Source: Veronia nyctiphanis
Lineage (GTDB): Bacteria > Pseudomonadota > Gammaproteobacteria > Enterobacterales > Vibrionaceae
Assembly: GCF_004116385.1 (NCBI RefSeq)
Contig: NZ_PEIB01000011.1
Span: 79,451 to 143,450 of the forward strand
Direction of reading: 5' to 3'
DNA: 64,000 nt
Shown: piece by piece, positions 18,618-29,416 of the stretch
Numbering within the stretch: position 1 is the first letter of the stretch
Layout: the number at the start of each line of letters is the position of its first letter
Notes under the pieces: generated by a model
The model's input: only the letters and a program-made list of their open reading frames with translations
Database searches by the model: none
What the model was told of the DNA's origin: nothing
Position numbers and translations under genes: made by a program

Positions 18618-19134
18618 GTCAGGATATAAAAACCACGCCTCTTCCCCTGGCTGACATTCACCTCGTTGATGCGCCTACGTACTGGCCATTAGCATGGGGC
18701 TGGTGGCTGGTATTCGTCGTTGCAGTTGTACTTATTGTCATTGCTATTATTAGGTTCAGAAAAAATACTAGAAACAGGGCCGCGCAACGACAGGCCCTCC
18801 AGCAGCTTGACGGCCTAAATTCTTCAAACGGGCTGACAGCGGTCAATGAATTACTTAGAAAAGCCGCGCTTAGCTATTTTCCTCGCGACCATGTAGCAAA
18901 ACTCTCAGGTCACAACTGGCTGGCTTTTTTGGATACGACTCAAGGTAATTCGTCTTCCTTTACTGACTTATCAGAGACTTGGCGCAAAGGGCTATTCTCG
19001 TCAGAATCACTCTCTGAGGAAGAATTCAGACAATGCCATGACGTAGCCAGGAAATGGCTGAAACACGCCCTTCCGCCGGCAAAAAGCAATCAGGGCGTAT
19101 ACCGGGAGAAAGTTGCCGGAGGCAGAATGTTTGA
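18614..19134 (+). CDS. DUF4381 membrane protein, probable frame error near 3' end
   Basis: Begins GTG, overlapping the DUF58 stop. IHLVDAPTYWPLAWGWWLVF leads into a single membrane helix (about residues 30-50) and a cytoplasmic helical domain ending LSEEEFRQCHDVARKWLKH, typical of DUF4381. As read, the frame has no stop and runs into batA, whose own SD (GGAGG) and ATG lie at 19127. A one-base loss before that point would put a TGA at 19132-19134, giving a normal 8-nt overlap with batA. I place the end there by inference; the alternative is a true fusion. Confidence 0.7.
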
Positions 19135-20080
19135 GTTCGCATGGCCACTGGCATTTGTATTGTTGCCTCTGCCACTGTTGGTTTATTTCTTTGTTAAACC
19201 GATTGTACGTCAGGCACCGATAACGCTTCCCAGCCTCCCTTCGGGATTGGCTGAACGACAGCCCGGCACAATTTGGCGAAAAGCGCTCATGGCACTTTTC
19301 TGGTTTGCACTTGTTGCGGCCTGCGCGCGACCCGTTTGGTTTGGCGATCCGGTTGATATCAACCAGAACACCGAGACCTGATGTTGACCATTGATTTGTC
19401 TTTGTCGATGGAAACCGAGGACATGAAAACAACTGCTGGGATGACTGACCGACTATCTGCGGTAAAAACTGTTGTCAGTGATTTCATCAAGCAACGTCCC
19501 GGTGACCGCCTTGGTCTGGTTGTTTTTGGCGAGCATGCCTACCTACAAACCCCGCTGACCTTTGACAGACAAACTGTTCAGGAGCAACTTGAGCGCACCA
19601 TAGCCGGAATGATTGGTAACAGCACATCTATTGGTGAAGGGCTTGGCATTGCCACGAAAACCTTTATCGATAGCGACGCCCCTCAACGGGTGATTATCCT
19701 GCTCAGTGATGGGGCAAATACATCCGGCGTGCTCGACCCGATAGAAGCCGCCGAACTGGCTAAAGAACACAATGTCACGATCTACACAGTGGGTGTAGGT
19801 GCCGACGAAATACTTCATCGCAGTTTCTTTGGCACAGAACGTATCAACCCCTCACGTGATCTCGATGAGGCCACACTGACAAAAATTGCTGCTCTGACAG
19901 GAGGAAAGTACTTCCGTGCCCGTAACCCAAAAGAATTAGAGAACATCTATCAGCTCATCAACCAGCTAGAGCCAGTCAACACCGCCGAGCAAACATGGAG
20001 ACCCAGAGACGAGCTTTTCCGTTATCCATTGACAGTCGCGCTTGTTCTTTCTGTTTTCATCGTGTTGTTAAGGAGACAAT

Positions 20081-20088
<8 letters not shown>
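19127..20088 (+). CDS. BatA-like von Willebrand factor A membrane protein, one frame change
   Basis: About 320 residues: two N-terminal membrane helices (MFEFAWPLAFVLLPLPLLVY and KALMALFWFALVAACARPVW), a periplasmic vWA domain and a C-terminal helix (YPLTVALVLSVFIVLL). The frame breaks near 19368. Adding one base gives HRDLMLTIDLSLSMETEDM, the MIDAS motif. Other vWA parts follow: TPLTFD, ILLSDGANTSG and TVGVGAD. GGAGG seven nt before the ATG supports this start inside the preceding open frame. It overlaps the next gene by eight bases. Metal-dependent protein binding at the inner membrane is the expected role. Confidence 0.85.
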
Positions 20089-21979
<1,891 letters not shown>

Positions 21980-21987
21980 TCAGACAC

Positions 21988-23637
21988 ATGAAAGGATTTT
22001 ATAACAACGTGAAAAAGTCACATTTTTTCAAAACGTTTTTACTTTTTGTCTTATTTGCCTTTGCAGGCATGTCGAATGCCCGTGCACTGGAGGCGGTCGC
22101 TACGGTCAGTGACAACCCCGTCTCCGTCAATCAAGTCTTTGAGCTGACGGTGACTGTCAACGGCAATGTTGATTCTGACAGCTTAGACATATCCTCGCTT
22201 AAGCAGGATTTTCAGGTCGGTAGACCCAGTGTTTCAAGCGCCACAAACTGGATTAATGGTGAGTTTTCACAAAATGTGACCTGGAAAATAGGTCTGGCTG
22301 CGCGTAAAGAAGGGACGTTTACGATCCCCTCACTCGATATATCCGGTGCTAAAACAACCCCCATCAGGGTAAAGGTAAAAAAAGCCAACATTAACGCTAC
22401 GCAACAATTAGATATTCAGATAGAGACATCACTTGAAAGAACGACACTTTATGTGGGTGAAAGTACACGTTATCAGCTCCGTATTTTTATCGCTGAAAAC
22501 CTACAAGAAGCGAGCCTGACGGCACCTTCCGCGCCCGGGCTCAGTGTCGAACAGATCGGCGAAGATCAAAGACAGGATGTCGTGAAAAACGGCAAGCGCT
22601 ACTTGATGATAACGCGTACCTATCAGGTAACGCCGCAAGTGGATGGAACAATGACGATCACGGGCTCACAGCTCATAGGCAGTGTCGTCCGGCAAGGCAG
22701 ACGATTTGGCTCTTCAGTCAATATCCCTGTTGACCGCAAATCAGACGACATTACATTATCCGTCGCACCGATCCCTGCGTCCTTCAAAGGGCTTTGGTTA
22801 CCGACCCCTGACCTCAATCTACTTCAGGATTGGCAACCAGAATCAACCACCGTTGCAGCCGGAGAGCCGATCACACGTATTATCACACTCAGGGTTAAAA
22901 ACGTCAGTCAGAGCCGTCTTCCTGATATTAAACTGAGCTATCCAGACAGTGTGCGTGTTTATGACGAAAAACCAATATATGGTGATGAAGATGGCTACAC
23001 CATCATGACACTTAAGCAAGTCATTATCCCAAAGTCAGAGGGAAGCATAACACTGCCCGGCCTGGTTATTCCCTGGTGGGACACTGTTTCAGGGACAGAA
23101 AAGAGCAGCGAGATCTCCCCACTGACACTCACGGTCACTCCGGCCAAAGAACAAAGCTTACCGACGGTGGGCACCAGCCCTGTTCAAGTGGCACCTCAAA
23201 CACAAAACGTCAATGATGTAGTGACAATCGTTGATGCAGGTATTTGGCCCTATGTGAGCGCCCTTCTCGGTGTTTTGTGGCTGGCCACTGCCACAGGCTG
23301 GGTTGTTACCAGCCGCCGTCAGCGCATTGATTCACCGGACTTTTCCTTTAATGCTCCAACCAGATCGGAAAATTTGTTTGACGCTGTAAAAGAGAATCAT
23401 CCTATTCAGATTCAGAATGCTTATAAACGCTGGCGGCAAGATAACCATCCTAAGAAAATTAAAGATAGCGTTAAGCACGAAATAGAAAAAATGAATGCCT
23501 CGATGTACAGCAAAGAGACCACATCTTGGGACAACAAAAAACTCTTGGAGATGCTTGAAAAAAGTAATGGAAAGAAGCTTCAAGAAAATCGTACGGATAC
23601 GGATTTAGCACCTCTGGTGCCATCTAATAACCGCTGA
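21988..23637 (+). CDS. BatD-like oxygen-tolerance family protein
   Basis: 549 residues with a signal peptide (residues about 14-34, cleaved near NARA-LEAVA), a long periplasmic region of beta-sandwich repeats, a membrane helix (WPYVSALLGVLWLATATGW, about residues 415-433) and a cytoplasmic helical tail. VSDNPVSVNQVFELTVTVNG and TLYVGESTRYQLRIF are BatD (Aerotolerance-D) hallmarks. It begins eight nt after the vWA/TPR gene and ends the operon. It presumably forms an envelope complex with the vWA proteins, energised by MoxR. Confidence 0.9.
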   Translation: MKGFYNNVKKSHFFKTFLLFVLFAFAGMSNARALEAVATVSDNPVSVNQVFELTVTVNGNVDSDSLDISSLKQDFQVGRPSVSSATNWINGEFSQNVTWKIGLAARKEGTFTIPSLDISGAKTTPIRVKVKKANINATQQLDIQIETSLERTTLYVGESTRYQLRIFIAENLQEASLTAPSAPGLSVEQIGEDQRQDVVKNGKRYLMITRTYQVTPQVDGTMTITGSQLIGSVVRQGRRFGSSVNIPVDRKSDDITLSVAPIPASFKGLWLPTPDLNLLQDWQPESTTVAAGEPITRIITLRVKNVSQSRLPDIKLSYPDSVRVYDEKPIYGDEDGYTIMTLKQVIIPKSEGSITLPGLVIPWWDTVSGTEKSSEISPLTLTVTPAKEQSLPTVGTSPVQVAPQTQNVNDVVTIVDAGIWPYVSALLGVLWLATATGWVVTSRRQRIDSPDFSFNAPTRSENLFDAVKENHPIQIQNAYKRWRQDNHPKKIKDSVKHEIEKMNASMYSKETTSWDNKKLLEMLEKSNGKKLQENRTDTDLAPLVPSNNR

Positions 23638-23648
23638 GTGGGATGACG

Positions 23649-23680
23649 AAAAGGCAGGGACCTCATCCGCCTTTTGTTTT
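23649..23680 (+). terminator. Likely terminator of the moxR-bat operon
   Basis: The stem AAAAGGC/GCCTTTT with a 13-nt loop is followed by GTTTT, just after the batD stop. The stem is short, so this is moderate evidence. Confidence 0.5.
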
Positions 23681-23727
23681 GACCACTCAGGTATTGTTTT
23701 GAAAATCAGAAATACGTACGAGGAAAC

Positions 23728-24177
23728 ATGAAGAGACAAATTGGCTTCACATTGATTGAATTGGTTGTCGTCATTGTGCTGACAAGCATTTTGGCTGTCA
23801 CTGCCGCCCCCAAATTCCTCAACCTTGGGAACGACGCTAACGAGGCTGATCTGCAGAGCTTAAAAGGTACAATAATCGATGCGGCTAATATCGTGCATTC
23901 CAAAGCAATACTGGAAGGAAAAACTAAACAGAAACTTACACGTTTGGCAGATGGCACACAGGTGCATTTCGGATGGCCAACAGGCACAGGAGAAGGCGAG
24001 AGCATTCTTAATGTGATCGATGGTTTGGAAACAGGATGGAAAATAAACAAGTACGCTGATGTCCAATCGGAGGAGTTTTACCTTAGCAGCAACCTAAAAC
24101 GGTGCGTCAAATACGAAACAGAACCTAGCTGGATCCCGCCATTAGTTGAAGTTGTCGACTGTAGGCATCTTACTTAA
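23728..24177 (+). CDS. Type IV prepilin-like protein (MSHA pilin family)
   Basis: 149 residues starting [18 protein letters not shown], the prepilin peptidase site (cleavage after G6, then N-methylated Phe and Glu at +5) and hydrophobic assembly helix. [29 protein letters not shown] is close to MSHA major pilins of vibrios. [21 protein letters not shown] holds the C-terminal disulphide loop. It is isolated here: no pilus assembly genes are nearby, so it is an orphan pilin exported by a system elsewhere. A strong terminator follows at once. Confidence 0.85.
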   Translation: MKRQIGFTLIELVVVIVLTSILAVTAAPKFLNLGNDANEADLQSLKGTIIDAANIVHSKAILEGKTKQKLTRLADGTQVHFGWPTGTGEGESILNVIDGLETGWKINKYADVQSEEFYLSSNLKRCVKYETEPSWIPPLVEVVDCRHLT

Positions 24178-24220
24178 ATGGGTAATAAAAAGCCGCTTAA
24201 AGCGGCTTTTTATTACCCAT
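24178..24220. terminator. Long perfect palindromic terminator
   Basis: A 21-bp perfect inverted repeat with one central base (in practice a small AT loop). The core is AAAAAGCCGCTT/AAGCGGCTTTTT and the stem ends in ATGGGTAAT. It starts one base after the pilin stop and lies before the convergent lipoprotein gene, so it can end both transcripts. Confidence 0.9.
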
Positions 24221-24235
24221 TATTCAGCAGCATCA

Positions 24236-24598
24236 TCAAAATGGCTGTACAGATTTTTCCATTACTTCGACAAGCGTATACTTGTACGGGCTTGCATTAG
24301 CCTGGACACCACTTCCAGAAAAAGCCTTCTCAACAGCCATTTTCACTTTGTAATGATACCCCTCTTGAAAGCGGAACCCCTGAATCTGGTCGTAAAAAAG
24401 CTCACCATCAACCACCAAACACTTCCCGGGGATCAATCCCACGCAGAATTCTTTCTTTGGTGCGATATCTACCACCAGCAAATCTGCATCCGGAGAGATT
24501 CTCGGTTTAAACAGCGGTACATCGATGTTAGGAAGCTGAGGGTTGCTGCAGGCAGCCAATAAAATCGACACATGCAGAACGAGCGCTTTTTTAAACAT
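24236..24598 (-). CDS. DUF4377 lipoprotein
   Basis: A 120-residue lipoprotein: a signal peptide with lipobox LLAAC (Cys about residue 17), then a small beta domain. KKEFCVGLIPGKCLVVDGELFYDQIQGFRFQEG with two cysteines, and YKYTLVEVMEK near the end, match DUF4377, a family of envelope proteins found alone or fused to HslJ/META domains. Ser at +2 after the lipidated Cys suggests the outer membrane. GGTGAGTT precedes the ATG. The role is unknown. Confidence 0.8.
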   Translation of the reverse strand: MFKKALVLHVSILLAACSNPQLPNIDVPLFKPRISPDADLLVVDIAPKKEFCVGLIPGKCLVVDGELFYDQIQGFRFQEGYHYKVKMAVEKAFSGSGVQANASPYKYTLVEVMEKSVQPF

Positions 24599-24960
24599 AA
24601 CTCACCAATATAGCCATACCATTAGGATCGGGCGCATTTTAATCGAAATACCCGCAGAATATCATCTATTTTTACATCAATATGACGCTGGGCCACCTGA
24701 AAATATCGCATCGATACCCATTGCGTACTATCCGCCCAACAAAGCATCTGCGCAAAAAACATTCAACAATATGGCTTCGATTTTTGACAACAGATCAAGT
24801 AAGCACGAGTAGTTTGCTCTCAAATATGACAAAAGTGTTTACCCTAGATAGTGCAACAGCAGAAAACTAAGGGAATCCTAAATTAATTTCTCAACCCCAA
24901 CACACATTTGCGGCGTTGTCTGCTCTACAGTAGTGCAGGTGCTCGATTAAGGGATAAATT
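24599..24960. other. Divergent intergenic region
   Basis: About 360 bases between the lipoprotein gene and the Mpo1-like gene. The short frames lack ribosome sites. It must contain both promoters; no operator palindrome stands out. Confidence 0.4.
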
Positions 24961-25425
24961 ATGCGCTCGTTAAATTCATGGCTCGAAGAGTATTCTGAAA
25001 GCCACCAAAATAAAACCAATAAATTCATCCATTATTTTGCCGTTCCAAGTATCTATTTCACAGTGATGGGCTTTCTCTATGCTCTGCCCGCTATACCTGC
25101 TCTGCCCGGCGAGTGGTGGAATAATTGGATGGTACTGATAATGCCGGTGGTCATGGTTTTTTACTTCAGCCTTTCATTAGCTTTAGGCATTGGCATGAGC
25201 CTCTTCACTGCTTTGTGTTACTACCTGCTTGTTATGTACGAACAGGCAGGGATCAGCACGGTATTTGAAATGAGCTTGGCATTGTTTGTGGTTATGTGGA
25301 TATTCCAGTTCGTCGGCCACAAAATAGAAGGGAAGAAGCCATCTTTCTTCAAAGATATACAATTTTTGCTAATTGGCCCTGCATGGGTTGTTGTGTGGAT
25401 GCAAAAAGCAATCGTTAATCGATAG
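24961..25425 (+). CDS. Mpo1-like / DUF962 membrane protein
   Basis: A 154-residue protein with four membrane helices. The N-terminus SWLEEYSESHQNKTNKFIHYFAVP is the DUF962 signature with the conserved His. WIFQFVGHKIEGKKPSFFKD contains the second conserved His (FVGH), and the C-terminal helix LLIGPAWVVVWM follows. The yeast homologue Mpo1 is an iron-dependent dioxygenase for alpha-oxidation of 2-hydroxy fatty acids, and the same chemistry is possible here. It is monocistronic. Confidence 0.85.
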   Translation: MRSLNSWLEEYSESHQNKTNKFIHYFAVPSIYFTVMGFLYALPAIPALPGEWWNNWMVLIMPVVMVFYFSLSLALGIGMSLFTALCYYLLVMYEQAGISTVFEMSLALFVVMWIFQFVGHKIEGKKPSFFKDIQFLLIGPAWVVVWMQKAIVNR

Positions 25426-25492
25426 ATCCAGTACCGAAAAACAATGGGATAAATTCGTAAACGGACGTATGAATAGCCTCCATAAAAGCTGC

Positions 25493-26179
25493 CTACCAAG
25501 GCAGCTCATTTCCATCAAAGTTTAAGAACTTTCCACTTTGTGCAATATCGCTATCCAGTATCACGGACATTAATCCCGCCACGCTCTCTTCTACGTCAAT
25601 GAGTGCGTTGGGCCCGCCCATGTCAGTCTTTACCCAACCAGGATGTAGCGCTAAAACGGTAAAGTCATCATTAGAGAGATCGTTACTCAAACTCTTAACC
25701 ACAGAGTTAAGCGCCGCTTTCGATGAGCGATATATGTATCCACCGCCAGAGGTATTTTCCTTCATACTGCCAACTTTTGACGATAAACAGGCTATTTTTC
25801 TGCCTGATCCTGCCATCAGGTTAGGGTAAACGGCTTCAATCAGCTTAAGCGGCGCAATGGTGTTTATCTCCAATACCTGCCGCCATTCTTCTTCGTCAGT
25901 ATTACCAAAGCCATAACCTTTAGGGCCAAAGTACCCTGCATTGTTTATGAGTATGTCGATAGCTGGAAGTTGCTTTACCAGGTCGGGTAACGCTTTATAA
26001 TTTGTCACATCAAATTGAATCAATGTCAGCCTATCTTCTTTGTCCAAGAGTTTGATAAGAGTGTCAGCGCTTTTTGCGTCACGATAGGTGGCAAACACAC
26101 GAAACTGAGACTTGAGACACTGCTTTACAAACTCAAGGCCGATACCGCGATTTGCACCCGTGATAAGTACTGTTTTCAT
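25493..26179 (-). CDS. Short-chain dehydrogenase/reductase, CsgA-like
   Basis: A 228-residue Rossmann-fold oxidoreductase. The NAD(P) site is TGANRGIGLEF (residues 6-16), the structural motif NNAG follows, and the catalytic Tyr-x-x-x-Lys is YRSSKAAL with a Ser upstream in CLSSK. The sequence and C-terminal LHPGWVKTDMGGPNA resemble the C-factor (CsgA)-like SDR group. The start at 26179 (MKTVLITGANRG) is chosen over an upstream Met because it begins directly at the first beta strand and has GGAGAA upstream. The substrate is unknown. Confidence 0.9.
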   Translation of the reverse strand: MKTVLITGANRGIGLEFVKQCLKSQFRVFATYRDAKSADTLIKLLDKEDRLTLIQFDVTNYKALPDLVKQLPAIDILINNAGYFGPKGYGFGNTDEEEWRQVLEINTIAPLKLIEAVYPNLMAGSGRKIACLSSKVGSMKENTSGGGYIYRSSKAALNSVVKSLSNDLSNDDFTVLALHPGWVKTDMGGPNALIDVEESVAGLMSVILDSDIAQSGKFLNFDGNELPW

Positions 26180-26396
26180 GCTCAATATTCTCCGCAGATT
26201 ATTTTTCAAAACATAAGACGCTCTCTGGATCCTGTCTTTTGTTATTGAGTGCCTCAATAGGCTTTCTCATAACTGTCATCAACTTATCGTTCAAAAACTC
26301 GCTATTCAATGTTTGTTCAAGGTGATGTTGCAGTATGATTGATGACATTGGTCATATTGATGAATATCCAATAACAGTACGAATGAGGTTGATGTA

Positions 26397-27199
26397 ATGT
26401 CTGGATTGAAGGTTCAAGCGCCAATGAGCCTATTATCTTTTTACATGGTGGCGGTGGTGCAGCTCGGATGTGGGAACCACAGATTGTCGCGTTTAGTGGA
26501 GGTTACCACTGTATCGCACCAGATTTACCTGCTCATGGTGACAATAAGATTGAACATACATTTACGATCAGCAGTGCAGCTAATTATGTCATCGAGGTAA
26601 TTGAAAAGCTTGCGGCAAATTCAAAGGTACATTTGGTTGGGCTTTCAATGGGGGCACAAATCGCTCTAAATCTTTTCGATCGACGTCCTGATCTGTTTGC
26701 CAGCTGCCTGGCTAGTAGCCCATCGCTGATACCACAACCTGGTGCCAAATGGTTGACTGGCAGCTTGATGTATCACTCCTATAAATGGTGCCTTCAGCCA
26801 CTCAACAATTTTCTGTGGTGGTCAGAGCTTAATCGGCGGTATTCGGCAGGGGTTCCCAGTCAGTACGCAGACGCCTTTTTCCAGAATTTACAAAAAGTGG
26901 ATGCCAAATCATTTATTGAGACATTAGCAGCAAATCAAACCTTCAGGTTGGCAAAAGATTGGCAGACTTCGGTACCCACGCTTGTTGTCGCTGGGCAGGG
27001 AGAGCATAAAACCATGCTGGAATCCATCAACCAATTGCAGGGTAAGCACAACGTTACGGTCGGGCTTATTGAACATGATTCATCGATTAAATTGGCGCAG
27101 CAGCATAACTGGAGTATTTCTGTACCAAACGCATTTAATCAGTTGTTGCGTGCTTGGTTTACTGAACAACAGTTGCCTGACAATGTAACGGTTTTATAG
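26397..27199 (+). CDS. Alpha/beta hydrolase, one frame change near the start
   Basis: The first frame gives MSGLKVQ and then loses sense. The next frame continues EPIIFLHGGGGAARMWEPQ, with the HGGGG oxyanion-hole motif, and runs to 27199. One G lost near 26418 (GG to G) explains it and gives about 267 residues. The nucleophile elbow is VGLSMGAQ (Ser), and APDLPAHGDN is the typical loop after strand four. The C-terminal part has VVAGQGEHKTM where the acid residue sits, but the usual final Gly-His is replaced by QQHNW, so the catalytic His is likely that one. It is divergent from the SDR gene. Substrate unknown. Confidence 0.75.
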
Positions 27200-27406
27200 G
27201 TCAAACATAGGGTTGCGTCATGCTATCTAATTGCTAACTTAAGGTTTTGCGCACCGAGGTTAAGTTGCGGTTCATCAACTGCTACGGCAAAAGGTTATTG
27301 GTGTGCGAGCCATTTTGATACCTGTTCATCGAACATTGGGCATGAGTAAGGGTTAGCGCGAAACTAGGTAGGTCTGATATGAACGCAAGTCGTGTAAATC
27401 CAGAAA

Positions 27407-27434
27407 CAAAAAACGCTGCCAAGAGGCAGCGCTT
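27407..27434 (-). terminator. Rho-independent terminator of the GH19 chitinase gene
   Basis: The stem CGCTGCC/GGCAGCG with a 4-nt loop is followed by T6 on the minus strand. It lies just after the inferred true stop of the chitinase gene and inside the longer read-through frame, which argues against that long frame. Confidence 0.85.
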
Positions 27435-27451
27435 GAATTGTTTGTCTGATG

Positions 27452-28903
27452 TTACACCTGTTTCCAGGCCCCACTGCTCACTGGTTGCAGGGTTATCACC
27501 CTTGGTCCAGTAGCGTGCTTCGTAGGTGACACCGTCAACAACAACCTGATCACCGGTATTATAAACCTTATCTGCATTCCACGCATTTGGGTCTACTTCA
27601 CCGCCAGAGCCTGTGCCATCGCCGTTACCCGGTTTTTCCAGTTTTTCTACAACAGTCACTTCTGGCCATCTTGCGTGTGAACCATAGAAATTGGTCACAC
27701 ACTTCTGGTAGTCGCCCGGTACAAGTGCAGAGTATGCTGTTTGATAACCCACCAGCTCACATTCGAATGAGAAGCCTTCAGGGCGGTCTGCATAGTATTT
27801 CCAGTTGCCGTCCCAGTTAGTGTACAGAACGTCTGTTGCACCGTTCAGGTTGAGGCTACCGTAAGGCGTTTGCTGCCAGCAGGTATTCTTCTCATCTGCG
27901 CCGATGGCAATCTGATAATGCTCAGCCAAGCCTTCCCAGTAACGAATACGGTTGACTGGCTGACCCTTAGTCTTGTTCTGCTCACCACACTCAATGCCGC
28001 CATTGATGATATTGATTGTCGTACCAAAACCGTAACCAATGCCCGCTTCTTTCTCACGCAGTGACGGTGACCAAGTTCCATCAATAACGTGAAGCATTGC
28101 TGGTTTAGGTGCCTGAGGTGTCAGGAAGAACCAAATTGCTGACGCTAGATTAAGCCATGAATCTGCTACTAAACCCGGGCTCTCAAGCAAAACGGTCGCG
28201 TCGCCGTCAAACATGGCTTCAGAGAACATGCCGTAGTTAAAGTGGTAAGAAAGCTGTTTCGCACCACGACCAAAGTAGCCTTCGCCCGCCGTACAAGGCC
28301 AACGCTTGTTCTGCCAGTCGTTCTGGCCACAACCCGTGGTGTAACCTTCTTGTCCTTCTGACCAACCCATTTCACGAACGTGAACTAGTGCCTGTTGCCA
28401 CTCTTCAAGGGCTAATGGGTTATCAGACGTGTTATCAATAGCAATGTGTCCGCCCGTCTCTTGTGAGAAGTGAGCAAAGGCGGTGACAATTGAACGCTCA
28501 CAGATAGCATCTGCATCGCGGTTATCCGCGTAGTCGCCGCAGAATGCCGGGAACTTACCGATTGCGCGAAGGAAACGCGTGTAGGTATATTCAGGTGCAG
28601 CCATCTGAGTCAGGAAGTTCCACTCAGATTCAGGGAAAACACGTTCAACACGTTTTACGTTATCTGGGTTGCTGGCGAGCCCCGTGTCGATAGCTTCAAC
28701 AACGTTGTTTGGACGCGTCTCCAGTGCTTTCGCCCAGATTTTGTACATAGGGTCTGAAGTTAACGCAGCTTCCGCTGCTTCAATTTCCGCTTTCTCAACC
28801 AAATAAGCGCCTTGCTTTTCAGGGTCAGGCTGGGGAGACATGGTAATTGCACTCTGGCAGAGAAACTCATGCCGACCAATAGTGCTAGCAGTCCTTTTTT
28901 CAT
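27452..28903 (-). CDS. Secreted GH19 chitinase with C-terminal CBM5/12, two frame changes
   Basis: An endochitinase of glycoside hydrolase family 19. The true start appears to be the ATG at 28903 (AAGGAATG upstream), giving a signal peptide MKKGLLALLVGMSFSA. A missing C near 28855 then shifts to the main frame. Catalytic-domain motifs are AHFSQETGGH (general acid Glu), GYFGRGAKQLSYHFNYG and GFGTTINIINGGIECG. The end carries a chitin-binding CBM5/12 (WNADKVYNTGDQVVVDGVTY, YWTKGDNP, EQWG). A second frame change in the G run near 27470 leads to WKQV and TAA at 27452. Without it, translation would run through the terminator. About 483 residues. It degrades chitin outside the cell. Confidence 0.85.
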
Positions 28904-29355
28904 AAAAATCATTCCTTGTTTCAGGACAATGTAGGGTACAGAGTTTTTTATTCACGCTCTTTTATTGTTAAGCCATGTACCCTGCCCCGAAAACACTCTA
29001 CCCATCCGTTAACAAGGAGATAGTATGTCATCGTATGATTGCAGAATAACTCCGGCGCTCAGGTACATGGCGAGGCTGAATATATAGTGAAAGCGTACAG
29101 CTTCTCAATAACGTGACATTTGAATTACAGTCAGAACGAACATCAGAATTCAGACGATTTAACTGTGCCGTAAAGCCACTACGAGCAGAAATGCTTGGAT
29201 ATGAAGGACTGGTAACGGATAGGCGAGATAATAAATAGCATTATCAATATTTCACTATTGTTTCAGTGATGCGAGATATTTCAAATCTATCAATAGGTGC
29301 TGTTTCATGATGTTTCAAACACCTGAGCTGAAAGCCAAAGCGTAAAGAAGATCAA
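28904..29355. other. Intergenic region upstream of the GH19 chitinase gene
   Basis: About 450 bases holding the chitinase promoter. No frame has coding character. No TGTGA-type CRP palindrome or repeat was recognised by eye. Confidence 0.4.
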
Positions 29356-29397
29356 AAAGGCCACGGGTTCCTGAACAAGAAAGAACACCATGGCCTT
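29356..29397 (-). terminator. Terminator of the ammonium transporter gene
   Basis: The minus strand reads AAGGCCATGGTGTTC ... GAACCCGTGGCC followed by TTTTT, a long imperfect hairpin 20 nt after the amt stop. Confidence 0.75.
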
Positions 29398-29416
29398 AAT
29401 TTAAAGCAGTGAGTAG

